Source: Tenrec ecaudatus | Lineage: Eukaryota; Chordata; Mammalia; Afrosoricida; Tenrecidae | Length of the DNA: 64,000 bases | Direction of reading: 5' to 3' | Assembly: GCF_050624435.1 (NCBI RefSeq) | Contig: NC_134541.1 | Coordinates: forward strand, 11,400,995 to 11,464,994 | In this document: piece by piece, positions 10,925 to 23,514 of the stretch | Layout: every line of letters starts with the position of its first letter | How positions within the stretch are numbered: position 1 is the first letter of the stretch | The notes under the pieces: generated by a model | Databases searched by the model: none | What the model was told of the DNA's origin: nothing | Seen by the model: the letters and a program-made list of their open reading frames with translations, nothing else | Program-made: the position numbers and the translations under genes

Positions 10925-11440
10925 TGCAGTCGTTGTCCTTAGATGCCCTCCGTTGATGCCGACTCCCAGCTACCTGTCATCTAGGAGGAAACGCTGTTAA
11001 GTCGTGGCCATCCTCACAACTGTTGCTCTGTTTGAGCCCGTGCTGCAGCCACTCAGGATGCCCGTTCATCCGCCAGGGACAGATCTCCCCTGACCACGTG
11101 TCCAAAGGATGGGAGGCCGATGTGTTCATGCTTATGACTGTCCCCGGTACAGTCAGTCTTCTTCACCAACATCATCGTTCAGAGCCTTCAGGTCCCCAGT
11201 CTTCTAGGCGTTCGTTAGCCAGCGCGTGCAGCACATGTAAATGCCACGGCACCGGGAGGGAGGGGCGCCTCAGTCCTCAAAGTGACCTGCTGGCTCTCAG
11301 CAGCTGAAGAGGCCTCCCACAGCAGATGGCCCAATACCATCTAAGGAAGCCCTTTCGTGACTTGACTGTTGCCTTCATGGACATTGTTGTAGATCCACAC
11401 AAAGTGAGATCAAGTAACGGATGCATACGTGAGGGGGCCC
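10925..11440 (-). mobile_element. RTE/BovB-type LINE 3' fragment
   Basis: Reverse-strand RTE 3' region: 'gttgatgccgactcccagct' terminus, then 'tgtgtttgagcc'-like and 'atctcccctgaccacgtgtc' segments in the order seen in the other RTE copies here. No usable frame remains. Confidence 0.75.
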
Positions 11441-11459
11441 TAGACAGTTTGTGGGAAAA

Positions 11460-12150
11460 TGCCACTATCTTTTAACTCCATTTTCCTACTGACTTTTTGA
11501 AGGCCCTCATCCATCCATTTATGTATCTGTATGCGTATACATAGACACAGAAAGGTACACAACCTGATGCATTTCCATACCGTGGATACACTCATGTCAC
11601 CAGGACCAGGCTAGAAACAGGCTATTCCCTCAGGAACCCCCTTGTGTCCGTTTCCAGGCTCTACACCTTCCCTCTGAGCAGGGTATGTTTAATCACACAG
11701 CAGGCCCTCCCTTGAACCCGCTGTTTGGTTCCATGCAGTGTTCGTGAGGCTTACCCGTGTTGCCTGTGCATGGAGGTTTGCTCATTCTGACCGTCGGGAG
11801 TCAAGCTGCTGTGAATGTTCTTGGACATATATGTCAGGTGGCTTCGCTGGGCCCTGGGGTGCGGACGTGTTCAGGTGTGGCGGAAAATGACCGCTTTCCA
11901 AACTGTGGGGACTGTACTTCCAGCCCCTGTGGAGTTCCACGTCCTCGCTGACACTTGATATTACCTCCCACTCCTTTTTCTCTGGTCTTGATTGGAGAGT
12001 AGTGTCATCACGGGAAATCTGTTTCCATTTGTGGTCGTCTTTGGAAGCGGCTTTCCCTTCCCGGCCCGAGATTGCGTAGCTGGGTTCTTCATGCGTATGG
12101 GAGCAGCAGTCAGGAAACCAAGCCACATGTCGCATCGAGCAGGTCTGCCG
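11460..12150. other. Intronic stretch, nothing assigned
   Basis: No gene, SINE or LINE motif could be recognised apart from the adjoining RTE copies. Confidence 0.4.
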
Positions 12151-12800
12151 CACACTTGGAGCGATGTTTTTTCAGTCGCTGTGTGTGCACGTGAGAGCTG
12201 GACCACGAACACGAGGGGCTGAAGAAGAAGAATCGGTGCATCTGAATTGTGGTGGCAATATCGAGTATCGCCCAGCACTGCCAGAAGAATGAATAAACCG
12301 GTCTTGGAAGAAGTGCAGCCAGAATGCAGCCTGAGGCGCAAGGATGGGATAGTATCTTGAGAGGCCAACGACAACAGCTCCTTGCTCTGGGGTCAGTTCT
12401 GACGCACAGCCACTCTAGAGCAGTTTGTAGGCTTGAGGACTTCCCAGACTAGCTCTTCATATGAGCAGAAAGCCTCATCTTTCTCCTGAAGAGTGGCTTG
12501 TGGCTTTGAACTGTTGACCTTGCATTTAGCCGCCCAACATATACTCTATCATTTCACGAGAGGACTCCTGGGGAGAGACCCGTGCCTGGAAAAGGACCCG
12601 GTGCTTGTTAAAGTAGGTCGGCGACGAAGTAGAAGACCATTGTTCACAGGATGGATCGGCACAGCGGCGGCACCGGCAGGCTCCAACTTGACGACTATAG
12701 AGAGGTGGCTCAGGACCAGACGGTGCTTTATTCCGCTGTCCTTCGGCTCGCTATGGGTCAGAACCACCGTGACAGCATGTAACAACAGTAACGAAATTGG
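12150..12800 (+). mobile_element. RTE/BovB-type LINE 3' end interrupted by a SINE
   Basis: Plus strand encodes ARESWTTNT and, after frameshifts, KPVLEEVQPECSLRRKDG, the C-terminus of RTE ORF2. It continues at about 12546 with 'gaggactcctggggagagac' and ends in 'aacaacagtaac' at 12781-12792. The 12376-12545 segment is a later SINE. Confidence 0.8.
12376..12545 (-). mobile_element. AfroSINE nested in RTE
   Basis: Reversed SINE: 'agaaagcctcatctttctcc', 'tttgaactgttgaccttgca' and 'ttagccgcccaacatatact'. It splits the surrounding RTE copy. Confidence 0.85.
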
Positions 12801-12967
12801 CAAAATCATCACACTGGGTGTGTGTGTGTGTATGACTTTCCTTCCCTGGGTCTCCAGCTCCCGCCGTGTGGCGAAGAACTCTCTCATTAAGTATATTGCC
12901 CTCTGAGAGCAACCGGTCTTTAAAATAAATTTTTTAAAAGGCATTTCCCCCCTCATTTATTTAAGGA

Positions 12968-13150
12968 AGACAGCCCTGGTGGTGTCGTGGTTAAGCACTG
13001 TGCTGAGATCCCCATGGTGGGCATTTCAGCCCCCCTACAGCGCCGCAGGAGCAAGACTGAGCTTCCCTGTCCCCTAAGCAGTTACAGTCTAGGACACCCA
13101 CGGGGTCCTTCTGAGTCAGCATGGACTCCACAGTACTAAGTTTGTTTCCA
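12968..13150 (+). mobile_element. AfroSINE
   Basis: 'agccctggtggtgtcgtggt' head and 'tctgagtcagcatggactcc' 3' end, with a diverged middle. Confidence 0.8.
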
Positions 13151-15630
13151 AAAGCAATGCTATTACGGGCTTGTCTGCTTCCGGAGACAAATTAGAAGAC
13201 AGAGAAACAGTTCCTTTCAGGGAAGACAGGGGGTGTCCTTTCAGCACAGGCGGTTTTCCTCCTGTCCGGAGGGCCCCCTTTCATGAATCAGAGCAGTAGC
13301 ACATACGCTGGTGTTTTCCAGAACTCATTTTCCTACTTCACATTTCCATGTAAGGCCTTTTCTGCCTCGTGGCGCTATGTGTCCGTGGTATTTTATTTTT
13401 TTTTAATTTATTTTATTTTTTCCATGATATTTTAAATGGCTACATATTATTTCTTTGTGTAGACAGCCCCTAATTAACCGAACCAATGTCCTATTTTCTC
13501 ACAAGTTGATTCTTTCTACTAACCCCCCCCCCACGCCCCCCCCTCTTTATAAGTATCTGTACCGCAGACCTGTGAGCACCTGGATTTGAATGGCATGAGT
13601 TTGCCTACACGGTGAGGGGCTCTTAGATGTTACAAACATGTTTTAAGCGCCGTGTTATCACATCCCCTCCTGAGCAGGCCACCTTCGCCACCTGGAGGGC
13701 TGGGAGGGCAAGGGCTGGCCGGCAGGTAGTGGAAAGGACAGCTCACGTTGTGATGAATGATCAGAGTCCCTGGACACGTTTCCATCCATGACAGACCCCA
13801 GATGGGCAGCAGGGGAAAAACACCTTTGTGTACGGCACCCGAGCCGGCAGCTCCAGCCATGTGGTCCGAGGTCCAACTGTAAATTTTATGTGGCTTTTGG
13901 GCTGCCTGGGAGGTTGGTGCCCCTACCTCCACCCCCACCCCCCATGTTGGCTGAGGGTCCACCAGTATTTTAATTCAGGCCGGCGTTGTGTCTTCTGTAT
14001 GATTTATTTGACTGCTGTGTATAGTTTATTTTCGTTGTTGCTGAGAATAGACAGAGCAGAGCACACACCGATTCAACCAAGTTCACGCGTAGTTTGTTGA
14101 TATTGTCTAAACAATGGTTTCATCCTGAATGTGAAGACTGTAGGCCACACACCAAAAAAAGGGGTGTGGGGGGCAGCAGTGTGGTTGAGGAAGGCCTGAG
14201 AATTCACTTGTCTGGTTTGAAATGACCCAGATCTGTGAGGTGACGCCAACAGGTATACTCAGGCCACTGCGGAAAGCCAGGAGGCCAGCTCTTCTCCCGG
14301 GACTTTGGACATTCCAGATGCCCTCCAGTTGCTGGAAGGGCAGTGCCGATCGCCACGGTGTGCCCATTTCCAGGCAAATGTGCAGATACCGGTTTCAAGC
14401 GGAAGAACTCCTGGTGATCTCGGCACTCATCTCCCCCATGAAGATGGTCACCGCTCCTGGCACAGCGTCCACGCTGGGGATGGAGCAGTGAGCATTGAGG
14501 GCCAGCCACGCTGTATCTTGTGTCCTAGTCAGGAGGTCACTGACTGGGAAGGTTTCGTAGAGCCATCGCTGTCACCTTGGGTCTGTCAGGGGGAGTCGCC
14601 CAAGGGCCTTGGTGTCTTCCCAGAGCCCCGCGGGAATGCTGCCACAGTGCCAGGGCTGTCACCGCTACTTGGAGTCTTGGAATTCCTGAACTGGTCAGAG
14701 CAGCACCGTGCGTCCCTGGGGTTTCTAGGGCCGGGACCTTTGGGAAGCAGAGAGCCAGGCCTTTGTCCGGAGGTGCTTTGCAGTGGGTTCAGACCTGAAG
14801 CAAGTGCTGAATCCTTTGCCCCACTCAGCCAAGGGCCTTACTGCCCACAGCTCACAGGCCTGTGACTGATTGTCCCGTGTCTCAGCTCCATTCACTCCTC
14901 TTCAGAGCCACCTCCCACTGAGGGACACAGTCTTGCCTGCTCTCAAACCTGCCAGGGTGTTGGTCTTGTTTGGGCATGTCCTCTGAGCTTATCACTGAGA
15001 CCAGCACCTAGCAGGTGCTCAGCAGTTACCTGCTGATGGAATGGCTGAGTGAGTGGGTGAGGAGTGGGTGAATGGGGGTCTCCTAGGGTTCCCGGCAGCC
15101 CCCTTTCTCAGAGATGTTAGTGACCTTGTGGACTTGCCTCTGGTTTCTCAGGGGGCTTGGCATAGGCTCTCGGGGAAGGTTTGTGGTGAATATTGGGGGC
15201 AGGGTGAGAGACACTGCACCCCAAATACACAGAAAAGAGGATGCCCTGTCTTTCTCCCTCCTTTCCACCTCTCCTTCCACCCCACCTTCCCTCCCTCCTT
15301 CCCTCCCTCGTCTTCAGAGCCCATCTCTGCCAGATAGGTGTCATGGCCTGCATTACAACCCCAGCTGGGTCCCTTCCCTACCACTTGCCTAAAGTGGGTC
15401 TCCCTGGTACCCAGTGGTTCATCTGACGGCCACGCCCCCATGATTTTGCCCCATGGCCACCACTGCCCTCCTGAGTAATGGTGGAGCTGCTTCCTGCCAA
15501 GTGATGGCACGGGAGGGGCTTGCGGCACCAAATTGGTCTTGTGGCACCAAATTGGTCTTGTTAGGGCAGAATTCCTGCTTACGCATCTGCCCTGGTGGGG
15601 CCGAGAGGCTATGATACCCTCTGTTGGAAG
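13150..15630. other. Intronic stretch, mostly unassigned
   Basis: Low-complexity T/A tract at 13390-13430, C-runs near 13521, a MIR-like tail near 14975-15050 and a CT-rich tract at 15250-15320. Several open frames here show no family resemblance. Confidence 0.45.
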
Positions 15631-15895
15631 CGAGGTGGCAGGACCTTGTCTCATGTACTTTGCCCATGTTGTCAGCAGAGGTCAGACCCTGGAGAAAGAC
15701 ATCTTGCTTGGCAAAATCGAGGGGCAGCAAAAAGAAGAAAACTGTCAAGTAGAGGGATGGGCTCAGCGGCGGTAACAATGTGCTTAAATATAACAGCCCC
15801 TGTGAGGACCGTGCAGGACCAGGCAGTGTTGTTCTCTCGTACATCGGGTTGCTGTGAGTAGGAGCCGACTTCGATGGCACCTAACACAGGCCACC
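15630..15895 (+). mobile_element. RTE/BovB-type LINE 3' end
   Basis: 'ggtcagaccctggagaaaga' and the 3' terminus 'cgacttcgatggcacctaac' are the standard RTE 3' region; no frame remains. Confidence 0.75.
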
Positions 15896-16200
15896 GCTGT
15901 GCCCACCACCTTGACTTAAACTAGTTTTGTTTTCCCTCATAATAAGTTTTTAAAATTCCCTCCTTGTTACAGAAAAGTTAAGAATGCTGTGACTGGGATT
16001 ATTTAAATGTGGTTCGGCTGTTTTCTCTCTGTATCTTTAGTGAAGGGCTACTAAGTGAAACTCCTTCCGTTCCATTTCGCTACTTTGAATTCTAATGTAG
16101 CCTGCGGAGGTCTCCTTGCCTTTGAACAGCAACAACAGCAAAACCCACTTTTAATTGTGACTTAGGTGACGGTTACAGAGCAGATCACCAGCTGTCCACC

Positions 16201-16703
16201 TGTGGCAGTTATATAATCTCCTGTCAACTTGGGAAGGGTGAAGTCTAACCTGTCAGTCAGGTCCCAGCTTGATGACATCAGCTGGAGGCACGAAGGAGAT
16301 AAGTAGCTCACTGGGGCCAGCTACTGCTCTGTTTGTCTCTCTACGAGGCATTCCTGTTGACAAGCCACATTGAGCTACACTGATGCAGCCAGAGCCCTGG
16401 AGCTGGAGGAGCCACGTGGAGACTCATGCAAGCGCTGAGATGCTTCCACCGCCACTGCATCCACACAACTTTCCACCCGCTGGCCCGTGATCTTCCTGCA
16501 TTCGGTGTCATTGCATGTGTTGGGTGAGTCTGAAGAGGACTTTATAGACTGGTATTGGACATAGCGGCTAATACCACACGCATGGACTTGATCTAGACTG
16601 GGATGGGATGTTTTCTTAATGTACCATTGCTCTTTGATATTAAGTTCTCTCTTACACACACATGAGTGTTTATGGATTTCTCTAGTCCACCCAGACTAAC
16701 ACA
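16201..16703 (+). mobile_element. ERVL-like (class III) solo LTR
   Basis: 503 bp starting tgtggcagttatataatctc and ending 'ccacccagactaacaca', the TG..CA ends and 'gtcaacttgg' opening typical of class III LTRs. Flanking pentamers ccacc (16196-16200) and gcacc (16704-16708) match 4/5. No internal viral sequence is attached. Confidence 0.75.
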
Positions 16704-17084
16704 GCACCTGACTCAACGCATCTTCTGCACTCTCCTACTTCCTTCTTTCTTTCTTGCTTCCAGTCTTCCTGCTCTCCTCCCTCTGAGGATTTCTCTCGCC
16801 TTTGTTCTTGGGTAAATGCTGCCCTTTGGATCTGGAATAAATCAGCTGTTCCAGCATGAAGCTGAGCTCCATTCCAAAGCCCAAGGGTAAGGCTCCTAGT
16901 CTTGAGGTCCGGCCCACTAGTCTCCGTCCGACCAGTAAGCTTGTTTTCGGCGGATTATGGGTGCTGAAATGGTCCCCTACATATTAGAGAGTTGTTACAG
17001 ATTCCCACGTTCCCAGTTGGTGACCGGGAACAGGTATGTGGGTGCTCACAGGCGGACACTGCCCACGTTGGTGGGTTCCTGGGA
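16704..17084. other. Intronic stretch, nothing assigned
   Basis: CT-rich then mixed sequence with an aataaa at about 16837. No gene or repeat family recognised. Confidence 0.4.
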
Positions 17085-17275
17085 ATCGTGGGTTACGTGG
17101 TTGGCAGCGAAACAGCACGCTGTTGGTTCAAACCCGCCGTCCACCGTGGGAGGGAGATGAGGCTTCCTGCTTCCGTGAGAACGGCCGCCTTGGAAGCCCC
17201 GTGGGGCCTGTTGTCGCCCACTAAGGGCTCACCACGATGAGTTGGGGTCCACCCGAAGGCACTGGGTTTGGTGTT
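17085..17275 (+). mobile_element. AfroSINE, diverged
   Basis: 'gggagggagatgaggcttcc' and 'gatgagttggggtccacccg' place it. The head is altered. Confidence 0.7.
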
Positions 17276-17279
17276 TAGC

Positions 17280-18360
17280 GTGCTCATTGTTCACACGCCC
17301 TCCGCAGCCTCCCCCTGCAGAAATCCCCCCACCCGGCACTTGCTGCCGGCTCGTTCCACTCAGGAAGATGCCCTGGGTGTCGGAGGAGCGCTGTGTTCCC
17401 AGGAGTTTTTCTCCTCAATTGTATGTAGTTTGTGCTCGTTGAACACTTCCAGTGGAGCGCCAAGAGGGGCGTGGAGAAACAACAGGCGAACATCCGCCTG
17501 TGCACCGTGTCCACGTGTGCGACTGGGTGGCGCGGGTGCCGTTGTCTCGGCGCTGTGTCACCGCCCGCTCCCAGGGCTCGCTTTCCTCTAATTCTTCACG
17601 GTGCTTTGAGGGAAGGTTCCCGAGTGGATCATCGGTTTTATGTCGCCCACAACCCACACGCAGTGTTTCAGTGTACCCTTGCAATACCCGGCGTGCCCTG
17701 CTGCTCATTCTACATCCTCCTTGTGGGTCTGTGCCCCTCCCTCGTCCTTTTCTACCCTGTGAACTTTGCCCTTGGGTAAAGGCTGCCCTTTTCATCGGAG
17801 ATGACTGATGCTGCTGTTGGGGTGGCCTTCTCGTCCACTGGACTAGTCGCGTCCACGTGGCTTTCGATGGCAGCCTTCTTCTTCAGACGGGGACACACCA
17901 ATAGCTGAACCTTCGCGCGTTCCTCACGGGCTTTTAAGGTTTCAGTTTCCCAATCTAGGATGTAGAGCCTTGTCTCTGTGAGTGCTGGCGTGTCACTTGA
18001 CTTGATGTCCCCTGAGACCATGGGCCTCAGTCCCCAGTCCCAGTGACTCGTTCGCCCAAGGTGCTTGGTTATGTCTGAGAAGTTGTCACAGCTCCGCCCC
18101 GCCCACCCCTGCTCAGTCAAGTTCGTGACTGTATTCACCACACAGGTAAACCCACAGATACCAATACGGACGCCATTGTGTGTTCCATGGCTTGCATTTC
18201 ACGGAAACAGGTTGCCGGGTGAGTTTGAAACCGCCCGCCCGAAAGGCTTGAAACCAAACCACGTGTACCCCCCCCCCAACCTATGTAAACACGTAACCCC
18301 TAAAGCAGATCCAACTCAGCTGTCTTTATTCCAGCATGGAGCGAGCCTTGTGACAGTAGA
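17280..18360. other. GC-moderate intronic stretch, nothing assigned
   Basis: CpG-richer than its surroundings. No coding signature was recognised; the overlapping open frames look like composition effects. Confidence 0.4.
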
Positions 18361-18361
18361 G

Positions 18362-18480
18362 CTGCTCCGTGGGGTTTCCAGGGCTGTAAATCTTTTCAGG
18401 AAGCGGATGACCTCATCGCTTTCCCACAGAGCAGCCCGGGAATTTGAACTGCCTCCCTTCTGGTGAGCAGCCAAGCCCCT
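18362..18480 (-). mobile_element. AfroSINE fragment
   Basis: 'tttccagggctgtaaatctt' followed by 'gcagcccgggaatttgaact' in reverse orientation. Confidence 0.75.
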
Positions 18481-18484
18481 CCCT

Positions 18485-20255
18485 CGCCGCTGTGCCCACA
18501 GGGTGCGGGCCGGCCTGGGCAGCCGTGGGTGAGCCGAGTGGACTGTCTGGCTTCTGTGCCAGGGGCGGGGGCTTGCAGTGTAGTGGCGGGGGCCCAGGTG
18601 GGGCTCCTTTGTGGAAGGGTGGGGGCGGGGAGCGGTAAGGGTGTGAGCACCGTTACCTGCTGAGCACCTGGCATACCTGAGCTGCCAGCTGTGGGCCCCT
18701 CAGCTCTCCCGCTCCGCTTCCTGCTTCGTAAAAGCGAACTCCTTCCCAGGCAGGCGCAAGTAGGTTATTGTAACCTCTGGCATTTCGTGAGTGTGTGCCT
18801 TTCAACACAGTTCCTATGGCCTCCTGGGGCTGTCTCCGTGGCCCTAGCCACGCCCCAGGTGGAGTGAGCCGTGCCTGTTGCCACCCAGGTTTCCATGGAA
18901 ACAGGAGGAGGAGCCAGAGCCTGAGAAGGGAGAGGCTTCCTGGTGGCCCTGGTGGCTTGCCAAGAGACAGGTTGGCTGCGGAGAATCTTAGGGGACAGGG
19001 ACCTGGACTCAGCCATACAGTCTAGGTCCAGGCTGGGGACAGCGAGCTCACCTGTTAGAACAAGGGCACTGGGGATAGTAGCTGGGGTTTGAGGGTTAAA
19101 GGAGGCAGCGGAGCCCACAGTGCCCGGGGCACGGGGCCAGCTCTACAGCAGCCCCAGCAGTGGAGGAGGGAGAGGGTGCTGGGCCCGGGCAGGGCCATCC
19201 AGGACTCTGGTGTCCCATGTCATTCGGAGTCCGCGCTCGAGAGTCATTTAGACATTCCAGAAGCTGTGCGAAGATTCTACGGAGGAGTGGGTGGGATTTG
19301 CAAATGCTGTCCCCGGACCCAGTGGTTCTAGTGCTGGCCCCGTGGTCAGTCCGTCAGACAGACCGCCCGGCCCTGCCCCCCACCACCTGCGGGACCGCCC
19401 TGTGGGGCAGTTTTCTCTCCCGCTAGGCGGGGAGGCAGAGAGCGCCTGCCCCGGAAGACGCTCCTGAGGACTGCAGGCTGATCTCGCCATGGCGCCTGGC
19501 ACACAGTAAGTGTTTAACAAACGCCCGAGTATTGTTTTGGTGACTCGGGAAGCCCCTTCACGTAGTTCTCTTTGGTTCTCTGGCATCTTGCAGGACGTGG
19601 CTGGGTTCCGGGCACAGAGGTTGTGTGTGGGTGTAACATTCTGGGGCACTGAACCTGTGACCAAGTGGACTGGGGAAGGGTACATACAGGGAGTCAGGAA
19701 ATACAGGTACATGCAGGGGGCTGAGAAACGCAGGAGAGTACTGTCCAGGTGAATGCTGGAAGCCAGAGGAAGTTACAGGGAATTGCTGGAAGGGGCTGGG
19801 GGCGGGGGGGGGTGGGGGAAGGCCCCAGGAGAGTTAGCCATCCAGCCACCCACAGTGCCAGCCACCTTCGCTGTGCCAGGCTGTGGGATATCAAGGCAGA
19901 TGGTCTGCAGCCCTGACCTGTGAGCTCCTGGTCCAGAGTGGAGGCTGTGAGAGAGCTGCGTGGTCTTGAGGGTATGTGGTTATTTGTGTGATTTCTTGTT
20001 TTACATGAAAACAGTTTCATCAGCTACAGAGCCACGGCGGTCAGTGTTTACAAGATAAAGGCTATAGATGTTGTCCCCACCCTTATCGGTCTCCGTTGTA
20101 TTCTGGAGATGTGTTTGAGCATGTCTGCATTTGAGATCTGTGTTGAAAGACGCACGTGTTGGTTTTGCCCTTTGTTTGCACCAATGGATGGCAAGCATCA
20201 GACCCTGTTTGCCCTGGGGTCACCACGCGTTGGCATAGCTCCGTCAACTAACAAC
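18485..20255. other. Intronic stretch, mainly single copy
   Basis: Contains a MIR-like 3' end near 19480-19530 ('ggcgcctggcacacagtaag') and a G-run near 19800. No gene seen. Confidence 0.45.
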
Positions 20256-20259
20256 AGTA

Positions 20260-21990
20260 CAACAGATTGTTGTTGTTGTTGTTAAATGCCATTGAGTCAG
20301 TTCCGACCCATAGAGACAGAATGAAGCACCGCCTGGCCCTGCGCCACCCTGACGGGTGTTCTGTGCCCAAGCCCACGGTGGCAGCCCCTGTGGCTGTCCA
20401 GCTCTTTGAGGGCTTTCCTGTGTTCTGCTGCCTCTCCTTTGTGAGCATGCTGTCCGTCTGCAGGGATCGGTCCTCCCTAACAACATGTCCAAGGAATGCG
20501 CGAGGGAGTCTCTCCACCCTCCCTCCGAGGAGCACTCCTCCGAAGACAGATTGGCTTGTCCTTTTAGCAAATGTATCATTTCTTTGCTCTTCCTTATTCC
20601 GCGTCCAACTTTCACACGCAGGTGAGGCAATTGAAAATACCAGGGCTCGGGTCAGGCGCACCTTAGTCCCCAAAGTAACATCCATGCTTTTCAGTACTTC
20701 AGTACTTGAAAGAGGTCTTGTGTAGCAGATTTGCTTAATACAGTGTGTCTTTTGATCTTTAAAAAAAAATCATTTTATTGGGGGGGGGGTTCTTACAAAT
20801 CTGAGGACAATCCATCATGCTGTTGTATTAAGCACACTTGTACATATGTTGCCATCAAACGTTTCCTTTCTACTTGAGCCCTTGGTATCAGCTCCTCTTT
20901 TTCCCCTTCCCTCCTCCACCCTCCCACCCTTGTGAATCAATTCTATATTATTGTTATTTTATGTCTTACCCAGTCGGTTGTCTCTCTTTGCCCACATTTC
21001 TGTTCCTTATCCCCCGGGGAGTGTGTGCTATATATCCAACCTTGTGATGGGTTCACCCTTTCTCCCCCTTCCCTCCCCAAGTCCTCCTCCCCTCATGATG
21101 TCGCTACTCCCACTACTGTTCCTGAGGGTTTTATCTGTCCTGAGTTCCATGTGTCCAGAGCTCTTATCTGCACCAATGAGTGACCGCTGCTCCCACGAGC
21201 ATTGATTGTGGATCCAAGCAAGACTAAGTCCTTGACAACTCCAACCTTTTCTCCATTGATCATGATGTGACCTATTGGTCCAGCTGTGAGGAGCTGAGTC
21301 TTCTCTACATTGATTTTTAATCCACACTGAAGGCCGCGATCCTGGATCTTCACCAGCGAGTCCTTCAAGTCCTCCTCACTTTCAGCAAGCAAAGCTGTGT
21401 CATCTGCTTATCTCACGTTATTAATAAGCCTTCCTCCAATCCTGATGCCACATTCTTCTTCATATACTCCAGCTTCTCTGATGATCTGCTCAGCGTATGC
21501 CGATTGAGTAAGTATGGTGAGAGGATACAACCCCGAGGTACATTTCCCGGTTTTAAACCGTGTAGCATGCCCTTGTTCCGTTCACCCAGCCGCGTCTCCA
21601 TCCATGTTAAGGTTCTGAATGAGCACAATGGAACGTTCTGGAATTCCCATTCTTCTCAAGGCCATTTGTAGTCTGTTATGGGTCATGCAGTTGAGGGCAG
21701 AGTCAGTGAAACACAAACATCTTTCTGGTCGTCTCTGGTTTGAGCCAAGATCCATCTGACACCAGCAATCACATCCCTCGTTCCAGCGTCTTGTGACTCC
21801 AACTTGAACCTCCGGTAGCCGAGGCGGATACCAGAGGTAGGACCCTTTCCACGGTGTGTCCTGTGCTTCTCACCCAGCAGTGCACTGTGGGACTAGTCCA
21901 TGTCAAGGCATGACAAGCTGCTTCGCGCCTGGCTTTGGTGTTGTGGTTGTTCAGTGATGTTCTTGTGCTCCCTCGTTAGTTGAATCAGGA
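20260..21990 (-). mobile_element. RTE/BovB-type LINE, largest copy, split by an L1-like insertion
   Basis: The 3' end at about 20260 has the 'ttgttgttgttgttaaatgc' tail. Minus-strand frames carry PACESWTRNKEEQ (20620-20580), then beyond the insert LLAESEEDLKDSLVKIQDRG, GLKINVEKTQLL and LLGSTINARG (21392-21190), the palm/thumb of an RTE reverse transcriptase. 'gataagcagatgacacagct' (reverse of about 21390-21410) is the place of the YADD box, but it reads as a stop-containing remnant. Dead copy. Confidence 0.88.
20761..21180 (-). mobile_element. L1-like LINE 3' end nested in RTE
   Basis: A9 tract and 'atcattttattggggg' start, then 'tgagcccttggtatcagctc' and 'ctcccaccc' tract in the order of the other copies. 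The RTE sequence resumes right after it. Confidence 0.8.
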
Positions 21991-22307
21991 TCCCACTGAT
22001 GGACATTTTCTAGGGTGCAGTAAAAGTGCCCTTGAACTGTAATATTACATGGACTACCTTGAAGAGACTCGAGTTAGTAGTTGTGATGGGTGTTTCCAAG
22101 TTGTCTGGAAGTTAGAGAGAGACTCCACGCAGTATGGGAGTGCCTGCTGGCCCACATTCTCATCAGCCCAGTTGCTGTTAAACCTTCTACATGCTATTAA
22201 AACCAGCGCAGGGTGCGAAGTAAAAAAGCAGAATCTTGATGTGCTTTTCTTTTTATCTAAAAGTCACTATATACGCCGGTGTGGAATCTTTTTCAGCGCA
22301 TAGCACC

Positions 22308-22475
22308 CTGTAGAACCAATTGGAACGGCCCCTTAGGGTTGGCCAGGCTGTGACTGTTTATGGAAGCAGACTGCCTCATCTTTGTCCCACGCCGAGGCTG
22401 CTAAGTTTGAACTGCAGACCTTTGGGTTAGCAGCCAAGCGCTTTAACTGTCGTGCCAGCAGGGCGCTTTCTTTCT
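22308..22475 (-). mobile_element. AfroSINE
   Basis: 'agactgcctcatctttgtcc' and 'tttgaactgcagacctttgg' in reverse orientation, with the head at about 22470. Confidence 0.82.
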
Positions 22476-22479
22476 GTGG

Positions 22480-23400
22480 AAATACCATTGCGTCAGGGGG
22501 ATTTGCATGTCAGAGTGTGCTTCACCTTGGTCTTGGAGAATTGGGAGTGAACGGGGCAGGGGTGGTGGGGTGAGTGCTGCGTGGGGCCTGGCCCTCCAGG
22601 TTCCGGTGTATTTATTTAGAAAAATAATAATATTTCCGGTGATCCAATTAGGTTCCCATTAGCCACTTCCTCCATAAGTTGTTCCGTGACACTAGTTACA
22701 TGTCCCCTGTGTTGACATGGTCTGAGATTATGTTCTGGTTGTCCCCTGTCCCGGAGGCTAGTTTCCCTCTTCCAGTTTTCTGCTTCCAGAGGCCCGAGTT
22801 TGCCTGCCTGCGTGTGGAGACCAGCAGGCGAGTGAGCTCCGGGCTGTTTCCTTTTCTCTTCGCAAACAGCCAAAGTTAGTTTTGTGGTATCCCCCCCCCA
22901 TATCCCGAAAAAAAATTCTTGGGAACTGTATGGAGGGGTTCCAAAAGCCCACGGCATTTTCCCACGAGCTTGGAAACTCACTCACTAGTGTAGAAGCCAA
23001 CCTTTGCCCCTTACTGCCTTTATTCCCTCGGTAACTCAGGGACCCCATTTCCTCCCTTCCCCGGGGCCGTCCCCTCAATCACGTGTGGAAGCATAAGCAG
23101 GTGGAAAAGGACCTCACTTTTCAATCCCACTTTCCCACGCACTGCTTGAAGCTCCAGTGTGGAAAGGGGAAGTGGAGCCTTCTACAGAGTGGGTTCCCTC
23201 AGTCTGGAAGAGGAGAGGAGGGCAGTGTTTCCCAGGAGGGAGTAAGGACCTGGAGGCCAGGGAGCCACTTGGAGCTCCGGAAGTAGGGAGCACTGACAGG
23301 AGAGGGGGTGAGGGCTTGTGCCGCCGCGGGAAGAGAAGTGAGGAGACCTGGAGGGAGGAGGCCAGCACTGGGATTCCTGGAGGGCCCAGTAGCGTGTTAG
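22480..23400. other. Intronic stretch, no repeat assigned
   Basis: Mixed sequence with a C8 run near 22892 and A-run at 22910. No gene or repeat recognised. Confidence 0.4.
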
Positions 23401-23407
23401 GCTGCTG

Positions 23408-23510
23408 GCAGGAGAAAGATGGACTCTGTACTTCCGTAAGTAGTTATGCTCTTGGTGACTCCCAGGGGCAGTTCTGCCCTGTCCTGGCAGTGAGGCAGGA
23501 GAGGCAGGGT
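23408..23510 (+). mobile_element. AfroSINE fragment
   Basis: 'ggagaaagatggactctgta' through 'gcagttctgccctgtcctgg' corresponds to the middle and 3' half only. Confidence 0.6.
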
Positions 23511-23514
23511 TGGG

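Noticed and set aside
21093..21392. Reverse-transcriptase open frame as a gene
   Set aside because: Fragment of a dead RTE LINE, interrupted by stops and another insertion.
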